Positions 16,093 to 24,372 of a DNA stretch of 64,000 nucleotides are shown piece by piece. Origin of the DNA: Absicoccus intestinalis (GTDB taxonomy: Bacteria > Bacillota_I > Bacilli_A > Erysipelotrichales > Erysipelotrichaceae). The DNA lies in NCBI RefSeq assembly GCF_033971885.1, contig NZ_JALBUS010000003.1, forward strand, positions 1-64,000, given 5' to 3'. Within the stretch, counting starts at the first letter, position 1; each line of letters starts with the position of its first letter. The notes beneath the pieces were generated by a model, which was not told where the DNA came from, did no database searches, and saw only the letters and a list, made by a program, of their open reading frames with translations. Made by a program: the position numbers and the translations under genes.

Positions 16093-17728
16093 ATGATTTT
16101 TTATAGTTGCGGATCCATTCTTCAATTTGTTCACGATCCGGGTCGATATAGATGGTTTTATAGGATTTCATGGTCACAAATCCAACCGGAGCACCTGGTA
16201 CTTTTTTTAATTGACTGACTGGGCAGTAATCCACAGGAACAGAACTGGACATTTGTCCTTTGGAAAAATAAGCAGCTAACATTGCACACATACGAATTAA
16301 AGTTTCATCGGGTCGTTCACATTTACATAAAATATGGGAGCCATGATAGTCTTTGACATGAAACCAAACATCTTTTTTTCGTGATAAATGATGGGTAATG
16401 TAGTTATTCTGTAAATTGTTTTTGCCAATGTAGATATCTATATCTTTGACTTGTAGATGCAATACATTGGGCTTATTTTTATGCTTAGCTTGTTTGCGAG
16501 AGCGTTTGTGCATCATGACATGGGCATTGATCAATTCTTGGCGTATTTCGAGCGCATCGGTCACATTGCAATGTTGAAGTTGTTCATGCAGCTGTTCAAA
16601 ATAATCAATTTCTTTTTTACAGGCTTCGATCTGTTCTTGCAAGATTGATTGCGAACGTTTCATTTTATGATATTTCTGATAATATTTATTCGCATTTCCT
16701 TTGATGTCTAAGCGCATATCAATAGGAATGCTCACATCTTGACCGGTTTCAAAATCAGGCACATGGACCACTTTTTCTTTTTTGATCTGATGCATGTACG
16801 CAAATAAAAGATCACCATATTGTTGATATTTTTTATAATCATAAGATTTTTCTAAACTCATCTGTAATTTAGGTAATTTTTTCTTCGCTTTTTTTAATTC
16901 CTTATCGACCGTACGAAAAACATCGCCGCATTGTTCTTTGATGCGAATTTGTTGTTCATTGGCCTGATATAAATGATCCAATCCAATCATCAGTGGATAC
17001 ACTTCTGCTTTTTGGTGAAGATGCGTCAACTCAATGCAATGATAATCATGTGGATATACGTAAAGCGATCGACTATTCAATACTTCCTTCAAAATATCTG
17101 CATAGGCTTGTCCATTTGCCATGCGAAATTGGAATTCTTTTGATAATAAAGGGGAAAAGCCATAAATTTGATCCACGAAACTGGTATCCATATCGACCTG
17201 TGTGACTTCGGTCGGATTCACTTTTTGTACTTGTTTAGGCAAGACATAGGTGGCACCCGGATGAATGGTCCGTTTGGCATTTTCATAAACGGGGATGCGT
17301 TTTAGCGCATCGATGATAATACCTTCTTGATTGACCAAGATCATATTGGCATATTTACCCATGCATTCTACATATAATCTGTTTTGGGTATAATCACCCA
17401 ATTCATTTCGGCATTGTAGATGAAAACAGAGAACACGGTCATAATGAATTTGTTCAATGGATTCGATCATACATTGTGCACATTGTTTGCGTAATACCAT
17501 CACAAAGTTTGTTGGTTGGCTCTGTGATGTTTCCGTTTTTTGGGTAATGTAAATACGATTGGTATTAGAATGAACATTGCATACCAATCGAATGGTTCCT
17601 GCATTTTTTGTATGTAGTTGAAAAACGATTTCTTCATCGCTTAAATTTTGAATTTTGTTTAATTTACAAGGACAATAGGTTTGTAGCTGTTTGGTGATAG
17701 TAAAAAGTAATAAACCATCCATTGCCAT
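16091..17728 (-). CDS. rqcH: Rqc2 homolog (NFACT protein), ribosome rescue
   Basis: Bacterial Rqc2/NEMF homolog. It binds obstructed 50S subunits and recruits tRNA-Ala to add C-terminal alanine tails that mark stalled peptides for degradation. It is often annotated as fibronectin-binding protein A. The 545 residues follow the family order: NFACT-N with the functional Asp97-Arg98 pair (HYDRVLCF, at exactly those positions), a long basic coiled-coil middle (about 280-400), and NFACT-R with DIYIGKNNLQNNYITHHLS...DVWFHVKDYHGSH. GAGGTGATC precedes the ATG. It is a single gene, divergent from gmk. Confidence 0.93.
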   Translation of the reverse strand: MAMDGLLLFTITKQLQTYCPCKLNKIQNLSDEEIVFQLHTKNAGTIRLVCNVHSNTNRIYITQKTETSQSQPTNFVMVLRKQCAQCMIESIEQIHYDRVLCFHLQCRNELGDYTQNRLYVECMGKYANMILVNQEGIIIDALKRIPVYENAKRTIHPGATYVLPKQVQKVNPTEVTQVDMDTSFVDQIYGFSPLLSKEFQFRMANGQAYADILKEVLNSRSLYVYPHDYHCIELTHLHQKAEVYPLMIGLDHLYQANEQQIRIKEQCGDVFRTVDKELKKAKKKLPKLQMSLEKSYDYKKYQQYGDLLFAYMHQIKKEKVVHVPDFETGQDVSIPIDMRLDIKGNANKYYQKYHKMKRSQSILQEQIEACKKEIDYFEQLHEQLQHCNVTDALEIRQELINAHVMMHKRSRKQAKHKNKPNVLHLQVKDIDIYIGKNNLQNNYITHHLSRKKDVWFHVKDYHGSHILCKCERPDETLIRMCAMLAAYFSKGQMSSSVPVDYCPVSQLKKVPGAPVGFVTMKSYKTIYIDPDREQIEEWIRNYKKS

Positions 17729-17772
17729 AAGATCACCTCGCTAGTCCATATTCTAGCATATTGACAAAATCT

Positions 17773-17800
17773 TTGACAGACTTATTGTTCATGATACAAT
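17773..17800 (+). promoter_or_regulatory. gmk promoter
   Basis: A perfect TTGACA (17773-17778), a 16-nt spacer and TACAAT (17795-17800) with an extended -10 TG two bases before it. Confidence 0.82.
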
Positions 17801-17837
17801 AGGAGAAAGAAATGGCTTTAAATTTGGGAGAATTTGC

Positions 17838-18416
17838 ATGAAACGTGGATTATTGATTATATTGAGTGGACCAAGTGGTGTTGGTAAGGGTACAATTCGT
17901 AAATATTTTGAAAATGACGAACGATTGAACCTTGCCTATTCAACTTCAATGACAACGCGAAGCCCACGTCAAGGTGAAAAAGATGGTGTCGATTATTTCT
18001 TTACGACGAAAGAAAAATTTGAAGAAGCCATAAAAAAGGGAGAGTTGTTGGAGTATGCCGAATTTGTGGGCAACTATTATGGAACACCTTTAAACGAAGT
18101 AGAACGGTTACGCAATGAAGGAAAGAATGTTCTGCTTGAAATCGAGGTACAGGGTGCAACACAAGTCCAAAAACGCTGTCCAGATGCTTTAAGCATTTTT
18201 ATCATTCCACCATCTATGGATGAGTTAGAACGTCGTATTCGTGGTCGTCGCAGTGAGCCAGAAGAAATCATCCAGCAACGCTTGGCAAAGGCTAGTCATG
18301 AAATGAAAATGATTCCAAATTATAAGTATATTGTTTGTAATGATGATCCAAAATTAGCAGCCGAATTGATCGAGACGATCATCTTACGACATATGGAATT
18401 GGAAGAGAACAAATAG
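17838..18416 (+). CDS. gmk: Guanylate kinase
   Basis: Phosphorylates GMP and dGMP with ATP. The 192 residues match the family. The P-loop GPSGVGKGT lies at residues 10-18, the GMP-binding segment STSMTTRSPRQGEKDGVDYFF follows, then the ELLEYAEFVGNYYGTP motif and the lid arginines in RIRGRRSEPEE. A GGGAG site precedes the ATG. In many Bacillota gmk is followed by rpoZ; here it is followed instead by the rimP operon with its own promoter. Confidence 0.95.
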   Translation: MKRGLLIILSGPSGVGKGTIRKYFENDERLNLAYSTSMTTRSPRQGEKDGVDYFFTTKEKFEEAIKKGELLEYAEFVGNYYGTPLNEVERLRNEGKNVLLEIEVQGATQVQKRCPDALSIFIIPPSMDELERRIRGRRSEPEEIIQQRLAKASHEMKMIPNYKYIVCNDDPKLAAELIETIILRHMELEENK

Positions 18417-18420
18417 AAGC

Positions 18421-18449
18421 TTGCAGTTTATTGGAAACTGTGTTATAAA
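18421..18449 (+). promoter_or_regulatory. rimP-nusA-infB operon promoter
   Basis: TTGCAG (18421-18426), a 17-nt spacer and TATAAA (18444-18449), starting a few bases after the gmk stop. Confidence 0.62.
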
Positions 18450-18465
18450 GTAGCTATACGTTAAG

Positions 18466-18489
18466 AAGGAGTGGGTAAAACCACTCCTT
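18466..18489 (+). terminator. Hairpin in the rimP leader
   Basis: A 9-bp perfect stem (AAGGAGTGG / CCACTCCTT) with a GTAAAA loop is followed by CCTTTT. It could terminate gmk transcripts. It also lies just downstream of the proposed rimP start site, so it could act as an attenuator; the 5' arm resembles a Shine-Dalgarno sequence. Confidence 0.55.
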
Positions 18490-18511
18490 CCTTTTGGAAG
18501 GGAGATTCTAC

Positions 18512-18970
18512 ATGGATGATCTAAAACAATGGGTCGAACCAATTTTAGCTGAAAATGGATGTCGTTTATATGCACTAGAATGGTTGACCAATGAAAAACC
18601 ACCGTTACTTCGTATTTCCATCGAAAAGCTGGATGGTCCAGTTGATTTAGATACCTGTGCTATATGTAGTGATGCGATTGGTACAATGCTGGATGCCAAA
18701 GATTGGTATGCATCGGAGTATAATTTAGAAGTATGTTCGCCAGGAGCGGAACATGAATTAACAACGGATGAACAAATTCAAGCAGCGATTGGTTCGTATG
18801 TCTATGTGAAACTAAAAGATCCAAAACAAGGTATGGATCATGTATTTGGTGATTTGATTTCAGCCAATACAGAATTGATTGTAATTTCGTACAATGTCAA
18901 GGGTAGGAAGAAAAAATTCGAAATAGACCGTTCGAATCTCGCATTGATCATGACAGCAGTAAAGGTATAG
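18512..18970 (+). CDS. rimP: Ribosome maturation factor RimP
   Basis: Assists late 30S subunit maturation. The 152-residue protein has the N-terminal alpha/beta domain (LYALEWL...LLRISIEK) and the C-terminal SH3-like domain, with the EVCSPGAEHELTT segment marking the family (usually SSPGLERPL). I start at MDDLKQW (18512) after GGAAGGGAG. First gene of the conserved rimP-nusA-rnpM-ylxQ-infB-rbfA cluster; nusA follows after 9 nt. Confidence 0.92.
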   Translation: MDDLKQWVEPILAENGCRLYALEWLTNEKPPLLRISIEKLDGPVDLDTCAICSDAIGTMLDAKDWYASEYNLEVCSPGAEHELTTDEQIQAAIGSYVYVKLKDPKQGMDHVFGDLISANTELIVISYNVKGRKKKFEIDRSNLALIMTAVKV

Positions 18971-18979
18971 GAGCAAAAA

Positions 18980-20629
18980 ATGAACATTAGAGTAGATGAT
19001 TTACAAAAAGCAATTTTAGGTGTTGAATCCGATCGTCAATTATCACCAGAAATTGTGGAGGGTGCTTTAAAAGAAGCTTTAGCAAAAGCGTATCGAAAAC
19101 ATGAAAATATTCCGGATGGTTATGTGAATGTAGTGATTGAAGATGGCAACATCCATATCTATCCACAGCGTGTTGTCGTTGAAGAAGTAGAAGATGATGC
19201 TTTGGAACTTTCTGTAGAAGATGCACATCAAATCGATCCCAATGCAAAAATTGGTGATCTGGTCAATGAACCAGAAGTTGATTTTAAAGAGTTTGATCGT
19301 GCCGATGTCAATTTGGCAAAAAGTGTCATGAAGCAAAAAATTCGTGAAGCCGAGAAACAATTGATTTATGAAGAATATCATGATAAAGAAGGCGATATGA
19401 TCTTAGGTACCGTAGAGACAGTAGAAGCTAAATTTGTTTTGGTCAATATTGGTAAGACCGTTGCTATGTTGCGTCATGTCGATCAAATTCCAACGGAACA
19501 CTATTATGAAGGGCAAACATTGAATGTCGTCATTCGCGAAGTAAATAAAGAGACAAAAGGAGCACAAGTTCTAGTTTCACGGGCTACTGATGTTTTTGTC
19601 CGTCGCTTGTTTGAAAAAGAAGTTCCAGAAATTTATCAAGGTATTGTTGAAATCAAAGCCATCGCACGTGAACCGGGAGAACGGTGTAAAATTGCCGTCT
19701 ATTCCCATAATGAAAATATTGATCCGATTGGTGCTTGTATTGGTCCTCGTGGACAACGTGTCCAAGCCATCATCAATGAATTAAATGGAGAGAAAATTGA
19801 TATTTTTGAATGGTCCGATAATATCAGCGTATTGATCCAGAATGCTTTGAGTCCGAGTGAATCTCTTGCCGTATTCCCAAACCCGAATGTAAAAGATGGA
19901 CTGATCGTGGTCGTACCTGATAATCAATTGTCTTTAGCAATTGGTAAGCGTGGTAAAAATGCACGTTTGGCTGTTCGTTTGACCAATCATAAAATTGATA
20001 TCAAATCGGTTTCGGAAATGGAAGAGGCTGGTATTGATTATATGGCCTTGGCTCAAGAAATGAATGAGCAATATGAAGAGAAGAAAGCGGCTGAACGTGC
20101 GTATAAGCAGCAACAACGCATCGAACAATTAAAGAATGAAGATGAAAATATCGAAACAGTCGATATTGCCGATTTTGATTATGATGATGAAGAAGAAGTC
20201 GAATTCGTTCCTGAACAAGAAGATATCGAGCAAGAAGAAGTTATAGAAGAACCACAATCTGTTTCTGAACCTGAACCAGAAGTGGAGAAGGAAGAAGACG
20301 AAATAGAGAAGGCCGCTCGAATTGCGAAAGAGCAACGTGGCAAAGAAAGAGCGGTAGAGGTGAATGCATTCCATTCCAAATTCGAAAACTTTGCGGATGC
20401 TTCTCATAAAGAAGAAAATGAACCAAAGAAATGGAAGAAAAAACCAGAAGATGTCAAGAAGCAAGACGACGAAGAACAGAAAACAACGGTTAAACAACAA
20501 TTTGAGCAGATGAAACCGATTTATTCGGAAGAAGAGTTGGCAGAAATCGAAGAGGAAGAAGAATACGAAGATGAAAGCCGTTGGGATGATGATGTCGATT
20601 ATGAAGATTTTGACAAATATTATGATTAG
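18980..20629 (+). CDS. nusA: Transcription elongation/termination factor NusA with acidic tail
   Basis: Modulates RNA polymerase pausing, termination and antitermination. An N-terminal polymerase-binding domain, an S1 domain (about 135-200) and two KH domains (GACIGPRGQRVQAIINELNGEKID and LSLAIGKRGKNARLAVRLT) end near residue 345. A tail of about 190 residues follows. It is very rich in Glu and Asp with a basic patch, low complexity and probably disordered, and is much longer than in Bacillus NusA (about 370 residues in total). RBS AGGAG. Its role in this lineage is unknown. Confidence 0.94.
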   Translation: MNIRVDDLQKAILGVESDRQLSPEIVEGALKEALAKAYRKHENIPDGYVNVVIEDGNIHIYPQRVVVEEVEDDALELSVEDAHQIDPNAKIGDLVNEPEVDFKEFDRADVNLAKSVMKQKIREAEKQLIYEEYHDKEGDMILGTVETVEAKFVLVNIGKTVAMLRHVDQIPTEHYYEGQTLNVVIREVNKETKGAQVLVSRATDVFVRRLFEKEVPEIYQGIVEIKAIAREPGERCKIAVYSHNENIDPIGACIGPRGQRVQAIINELNGEKIDIFEWSDNISVLIQNALSPSESLAVFPNPNVKDGLIVVVPDNQLSLAIGKRGKNARLAVRLTNHKIDIKSVSEMEEAGIDYMALAQEMNEQYEEKKAAERAYKQQQRIEQLKNEDENIETVDIADFDYDDEEEVEFVPEQEDIEQEEVIEEPQSVSEPEPEVEKEEDEIEKAARIAKEQRGKERAVEVNAFHSKFENFADASHKEENEPKKWKKKPEDVKKQDDEEQKTTVKQQFEQMKPIYSEEELAEIEEEEEYEDESRWDDDVDYEDFDKYYD

Positions 20630-20637
20630 GAGATCGT

Positions 20638-20895
20638 ATGCGTAAAGTTCCAATGCGAAAGTGTGTTGTTACTCAGGAACGTTTTCCTAAAAATGAATTG
20701 ATTCGGATCGTTCGTACCCCCCAACAAACGGTTGAGATCGATCCAACAGGAAAGCGCAATGGGCATGGTGCCTATGTTTCAAAACGTAAAGAAACCATTG
20801 AAAAGGCCAAAAAAACACATAAATTAGATAAAGTATTAGAGATACATGTTCCTGATGAAATCTATGAAGAATTGATGGAGTTAGTTCATGAATAA
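20638..20895 (+). CDS. rnpM: YlxR-family RNA-binding protein (RNase P modulator)
   Basis: Small basic protein of the DUF448/YlxR family; the Bacillus member (RnpM) binds RNase P RNA and modulates its activity. The 85 residues contain the family signature: MRKCVVTQERFPKNELIRIVR at the N terminus, then DPTGKRNGHGAYVS. It sits between nusA and the L7Ae-like gene as in most Bacillota and overlaps the latter by 8 nt. Function is assigned from family and synteny. Confidence 0.9.
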   Translation: MRKVPMRKCVVTQERFPKNELIRIVRTPQQTVEIDPTGKRNGHGAYVSKRKETIEKAKKTHKLDKVLEIHVPDEIYEELMELVHE

Positions 20896-21193
20896 AGAAG
20901 TCCAGTTATTACAATTGGCCATCAAAGCAGGGAAAACGGTTTCTGGCGATCGATTGATCCCAGCCATTCAATCCCGTGCTGTTTGTCTTGTTTTGATGAA
21001 TCGTACTTGTGGCAATAATCGAAAGAAAAAATTACGCAATAAATGTGCTTTTTATCAAATTCCTTTGATTGAATGGGATGCTTCCTTATTTGATCAAATT
21101 TCGTGGAAAGCAATCAATGCGTATGGCATCACTGATGCTTCGTTTGCCCAAGGTTTTATAAAAGAAAGGACAGGTGACGTTGATGGCATATAA
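20888..21193 (+). CDS. rplGA: L7Ae-family RNA-binding protein (YlxQ)
   Basis: Ribosomal protein L7Ae/L30e-like fold; such proteins bind kink-turn RNA, and YlxQ is its nusA-operon paralogue. The 101-residue protein shows the family pattern: LLQLAIKAGKTVSGDRLIPAIQSRAVCLVLM...NRKKKLRNKCAFYQIPLIEW. It overlaps rnpM by 8 nt at its start and infB by 11 nt at its end, so translation is probably coupled. The symbol follows B. subtilis use; the role is not known from the sequence. Confidence 0.85.
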   Translation: MNKEVQLLQLAIKAGKTVSGDRLIPAIQSRAVCLVLMNRTCGNNRKKKLRNKCAFYQIPLIEWDASLFDQISWKAINAYGITDASFAQGFIKERTGDVDGI

Positions 21194-23057
21194 AGCAGTA
21201 AAACCACAACATAAAAAAAAGCCAAGTAAACACAACAAGAGCAACAAGCGGAATACGCAACATTCCAATAAGCAACCCGTTCGTAAAAAAAGGGAACCTG
21301 AAGTAAAGGAAATCACGTATTCGCAACCATTGACCGTTGGCCAATTGGCGAATTTAATGCATCGCAATAGTTCCGAAATTATTAAATTCTTATTCTTGCT
21401 TGGGAATATGTCCACCATCAATACCGTATTATCGGATGATGATATTGAATTAGTTTGTGCCGAATTTAATGTCGAAGCACATAAAGAAGTAGTAATTGAA
21501 GAAGATGATATTGAAGATCAATTGGAAAATATCGAAGACGATGAATCACAGCTCGTCAGTCGTCCACCTGTTGTTACGATCATGGGGCATGTCGACCATG
21601 GAAAAACAACATTGTTGGATACGATACGAAATACCAATGTAACGGGTGATGAATTTGGTGGTATTACCCAGCATATTGGTGCTTATCAAGTACAAGTTGG
21701 TGATCGTAAGGTTACTTTCCTAGATACACCTGGTCATGAGGCTTTTACGGCTATGCGTGCGCGTGGAGCCCAAGTGACAGATATCGTTATTATCGTGGTA
21801 GCTGCCGATGATGGTGTCATGCCACAAACCAAAGAAGCCGTCGACCATGCCAAAGCAGCAAATGTCCCTATTGTCGTTGCTGTCAATAAAATTGATAAGC
21901 CCGGTGCGAATCCAGATCGCGTGATGAGTGAAATGGCGGAATTAGGTGTCATGCCGGAAGAATGGGGTGGCGAAACCATTTTCCAGAAAGTATCTGCCAA
22001 GACGGGCGAAGGGGTCCATGAATTATTGGAAACAATGTTGTTAGTTGCCGATATGCAGGAACTCAAAGCCAATCCCAATACCAATGCTTCCGGAACAGTT
22101 ATTGAAGCAAAATTGGATAAAGGGCGTGGACCGGTTGCGACACTATTGGTACAGCGTGGTACCTTGCATGCCGGTGATAGTGTTGTCGTTGGTACCGCCT
22201 ATGGTCGTATTCGAAAGATGACCAATGATAAAGGAAAAGAAATCAAATCGGCTGGTCCAAGTATGCCAGTTGAGATCATTGGTTTGAATGAAGTTCCTCG
22301 TGCTAGTGATGTCTTCATGGCTTATGATACCTATAAACAAGCCCAGAGCATTGCACAAACACGGGAAGAAAAACAAATTGAAAAAGAACGAAATGCTTCC
22401 AGTGCCATGTCCTTGGAAGATCTAGCTCGTAAGATTTCAGAAGAAGACATGAAAGAAATCAATGTCATCATCAAAGCCGATGTACAAGGTTCAGCGGAGG
22501 CTTTGGCTGCTTCGATGGAAAAATTAGAAGTAGATACCGTTAAAGTCAATGTCATTCGATCCACCGTGGGTACGATTTCAGAATCCGATATCATGTTGGC
22601 CAGTGCTTCCAATGCCATTATTTATGGTTTCAATATTCGTCCGACCGCTGCGATTCGTAAGAAGGCTGAAGAAGAAGGCGTTGAGATTCGTCTTCATAAC
22701 ATCATCTACAAAGCATTGGAAGAATTAGAAGGGGCCATGAAAGGTATGTTGGCACCGGTATATGAAGAAGTTGTGATTGGTCAAGCGGAAGTGCGTGAGA
22801 CCTATCGAGCTTCCAAAGTCGGTACGATTGCTGGATGTAAAGTAACGGATGGTGTTGCGAAACGGGATGCCAAAGTTCGCTTGATTCGTGATGGTATTGT
22901 CATCTATGATGGTAAGCTCGGCTCGTTACAACGATTTAAAGATGCGGTCAAAGAAGTACAGACTGGTTATGAATGTGGTATGACCATTGAAAACTTCAAT
23001 GATATCAAAGTGGGTGATATCTTTGAATTGTACGAAGATCAAGAGGTTGAACAATAA
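21183..23057 (+). CDS. infB: Translation initiation factor IF-2
   Basis: GTPase that places initiator tRNA on the 30S subunit. The 624-residue protein has a short basic N-terminal extension (poly-Lys, about 1-40) and a mini IF2_N region (LTVGQLANLMHRNSSEIIKFLF). The G domain follows (GHVDHGKTT, DTPGHEAF, NKID), then domains II, III and the tRNA-binding IV (to about 620). I start at MAYKAV (21183); a GTG three codons upstream is also possible. Short-form IF-2 is usual in this phylum. Confidence 0.95.
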   Translation: MAYKAVKPQHKKKPSKHNKSNKRNTQHSNKQPVRKKREPEVKEITYSQPLTVGQLANLMHRNSSEIIKFLFLLGNMSTINTVLSDDDIELVCAEFNVEAHKEVVIEEDDIEDQLENIEDDESQLVSRPPVVTIMGHVDHGKTTLLDTIRNTNVTGDEFGGITQHIGAYQVQVGDRKVTFLDTPGHEAFTAMRARGAQVTDIVIIVVAADDGVMPQTKEAVDHAKAANVPIVVAVNKIDKPGANPDRVMSEMAELGVMPEEWGGETIFQKVSAKTGEGVHELLETMLLVADMQELKANPNTNASGTVIEAKLDKGRGPVATLLVQRGTLHAGDSVVVGTAYGRIRKMTNDKGKEIKSAGPSMPVEIIGLNEVPRASDVFMAYDTYKQAQSIAQTREEKQIEKERNASSAMSLEDLARKISEEDMKEINVIIKADVQGSAEALAASMEKLEVDTVKVNVIRSTVGTISESDIMLASASNAIIYGFNIRPTAAIRKKAEEEGVEIRLHNIIYKALEELEGAMKGMLAPVYEEVVIGQAEVRETYRASKVGTIAGCKVTDGVAKRDAKVRLIRDGIVIYDGKLGSLQRFKDAVKEVQTGYECGMTIENFNDIKVGDIFELYEDQEVEQ

Positions 23058-23062
23058 TTGCT

Positions 23063-23404
23063 ATGTCACTCAAAAGAGAACGATTGGATATGATCATTCA
23101 ACGAGAGATTTCGAACATCTTACAGTTTGATTTAAAAAATCCTAAATTGGGATTTGTGACGGTAACGGATGTGCAATGTTCAAAAGATTTATCGGTGGCA
23201 AAAGTCTATGTCTCTTTTCTTGGTAAACAAGAAAGAAATGATGCAGGTTTACGTGTTTTGGATCATTCGAAGGGATATATTCGTACGGAACTTTCGAAAC
23301 GATTAAAGATTCGTAAAACGCCTGAACTTGTATTTATTCAAGACAAGAGTTTGGAACAAGGAAATCGCATTGAAAAGATCTTACATGAAATTGGTGAGGA
23401 ATAG
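23063..23404 (+). CDS. rbfA: 30S ribosome-binding factor A
   Basis: Cold-shock-associated 30S maturation factor with a single KH-like domain. The 113 residues contain the family pattern (RERLDMIIQREISNILQFDLKNPKLGFVTVTDV...SKDLSVAKVYVSFLG). It begins 5 nt after infB and the Shine-Dalgarno match is poor, so it probably relies on coupling. It is the last gene of the operon, with a terminator overlapping its stop. truB and ribF, which often follow rbfA, lie elsewhere (48284-50083). Confidence 0.93.
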   Translation: MSLKRERLDMIIQREISNILQFDLKNPKLGFVTVTDVQCSKDLSVAKVYVSFLGKQERNDAGLRVLDHSKGYIRTELSKRLKIRKTPELVFIQDKSLEQGNRIEKILHEIGEE

Positions 23405-23426
23405 TCTTTGAGCTATTCCTTTTTTT
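23398..23426 (+). terminator. Terminator of the nusA-infB-rbfA operon
   Basis: GGAATAG (23398-23404) pairs with CTATTCC (23413-23419) and is followed by a run of seven T residues. The stem overlaps the rbfA stop. Confidence 0.85.
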
Positions 23427-23435
23427 GTGTATATT
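23408..23435 (+). promoter_or_regulatory. pfkB-family gene promoter, probably leaderless
   Basis: TTGAGC (23408-23413), a 16-nt spacer and TATATT (23430-23435) overlap the preceding terminator. The -10 box ends 6 nt before the ATG, and no ribosome binding site is present. Confidence 0.5.
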
Positions 23436-23441
23436 TTAGAT

Positions 23442-24296
23442 ATGAGCATATTGGGTATTGGACAATCGGTATATGATATGGTTTTGCCTGTTGATCATAT
23501 ACCAGAAAATGAAAAAATACGTATTTATCATAGTGTATCTTGTATGGGCGGTCCGGTTTCTTGTGCAATGTATGTTTGTGGAAAATGGCATGCGGATACA
23601 CACATCATGACACGAGTTGGGAATGATGTATGGGGTAAAGAAATCATAAAAACTTTACAAGAAGTGAATATCGATGTTTCTAGTATGGTGATTGATCCAT
23701 CTATCACCACTTCGCAAAGTCATATTTTAGTATTTCCTTCGGGAGATCGTACGATTTTAAATGTACCGATTCAAAAGGAATCAAGTATGGAGCCTATGTG
23801 GCCAGACCAAGTCGATGTGATCTTAATGGATGGTCATGAAGTGGAATGGTGTAAAGAGGCTATGAAGCGTTATCCGTCTGCCATTACGATACTGGATGGC
23901 GATAAATATAAGCCAGAAACAGAGGATTTGATTCACCAGGTGGATTATTTAATTTGTAGCCAGCAATTTACAAATATGTTGGATATTCATTCTTATCATG
24001 AACTAGCAGCATTAAATCCTTCCAGTATTTGGACACAAGGATCGAAGGGATGTATCTATCAAAATCAAGTATATCCAAGTTATCCCTGTAAGGTGATGGA
24101 TACAACAGGAGCTGGTGATGTTTTTCATGGAGCTTTTGCGTATGGTATGGATTCTGGATTTGATATTCCTTCTTGTATTCGCATATCGAATATGGCTGCA
24201 GCGATGGTTTGTGAGGGACTGGGTGGCGTTCTTTCGGTACCAACATGGGAATCCGTTAATGAACGGTTATCTATTTGTGAAAAAAATCGCAAATAA
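23442..24296 (+). CDS. PfkB-family carbohydrate kinase
   Basis: Ribokinase-like sugar or nucleoside kinase; the substrate cannot be told from sequence. The 284 residues include the N-terminal GIGQSVYDMV strand, the substrate-site region SCMGGPVSCAMYV, GNDVWGKEIIKTL, and the C-terminal signature DTTGAGDVFHGAFAYGM with the catalytic Asp and anion hole. It is shorter than typical ribokinases (about 305) and rich in Met, Cys and His. I start at MSILGIG (23442); a GTG five codons earlier is possible. It stands alone between the rbfA terminator and the thl promoter. Confidence 0.85.
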   Translation: MSILGIGQSVYDMVLPVDHIPENEKIRIYHSVSCMGGPVSCAMYVCGKWHADTHIMTRVGNDVWGKEIIKTLQEVNIDVSSMVIDPSITTSQSHILVFPSGDRTILNVPIQKESSMEPMWPDQVDVILMDGHEVEWCKEAMKRYPSAITILDGDKYKPETEDLIHQVDYLICSQQFTNMLDIHSYHELAALNPSSIWTQGSKGCIYQNQVYPSYPCKVMDTTGAGDVFHGAFAYGMDSGFDIPSCIRISNMAAAMVCEGLGGVLSVPTWESVNERLSICEKNRK

Positions 24297-24297
24297 T

Positions 24298-24315
24298 TTG
24301 TGAAAATATTGACAA
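24298..24315 (+). promoter_or_regulatory. Rex-type operator upstream of thl
   Basis: The 18-mer TTGTGAAAATATTGACAA matches the Rex consensus TTGTGAANNNNTTCACAA at all arm positions but one. It overlaps the -35 box of the thl promoter, so a bound Rex repressor would block polymerase. Rex releases DNA when NADH is high. Confidence 0.75.
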
Positions 24316-24337
24316 GGCTATTCTTTTATGGTAATTT
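24309..24337 (+). promoter_or_regulatory. thl promoter
   Basis: A perfect TTGACA (24309-24314), a 17-nt spacer and TAATTT (24332-24337) with an extended TG at 24329-24330. Confidence 0.75.
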
Positions 24338-24372
24338 TAAACACGTAAAATGATTATATACGGAGGTAAATC

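Noticed and set aside
20129..20653. 174-codon hydrophobic open frame on the minus strand
   Set aside because: It is antisense to the acidic NusA tail; Glu/Asp/Lys codons read in reverse give Phe/Leu/Ile/Ser, which mimics a membrane protein.
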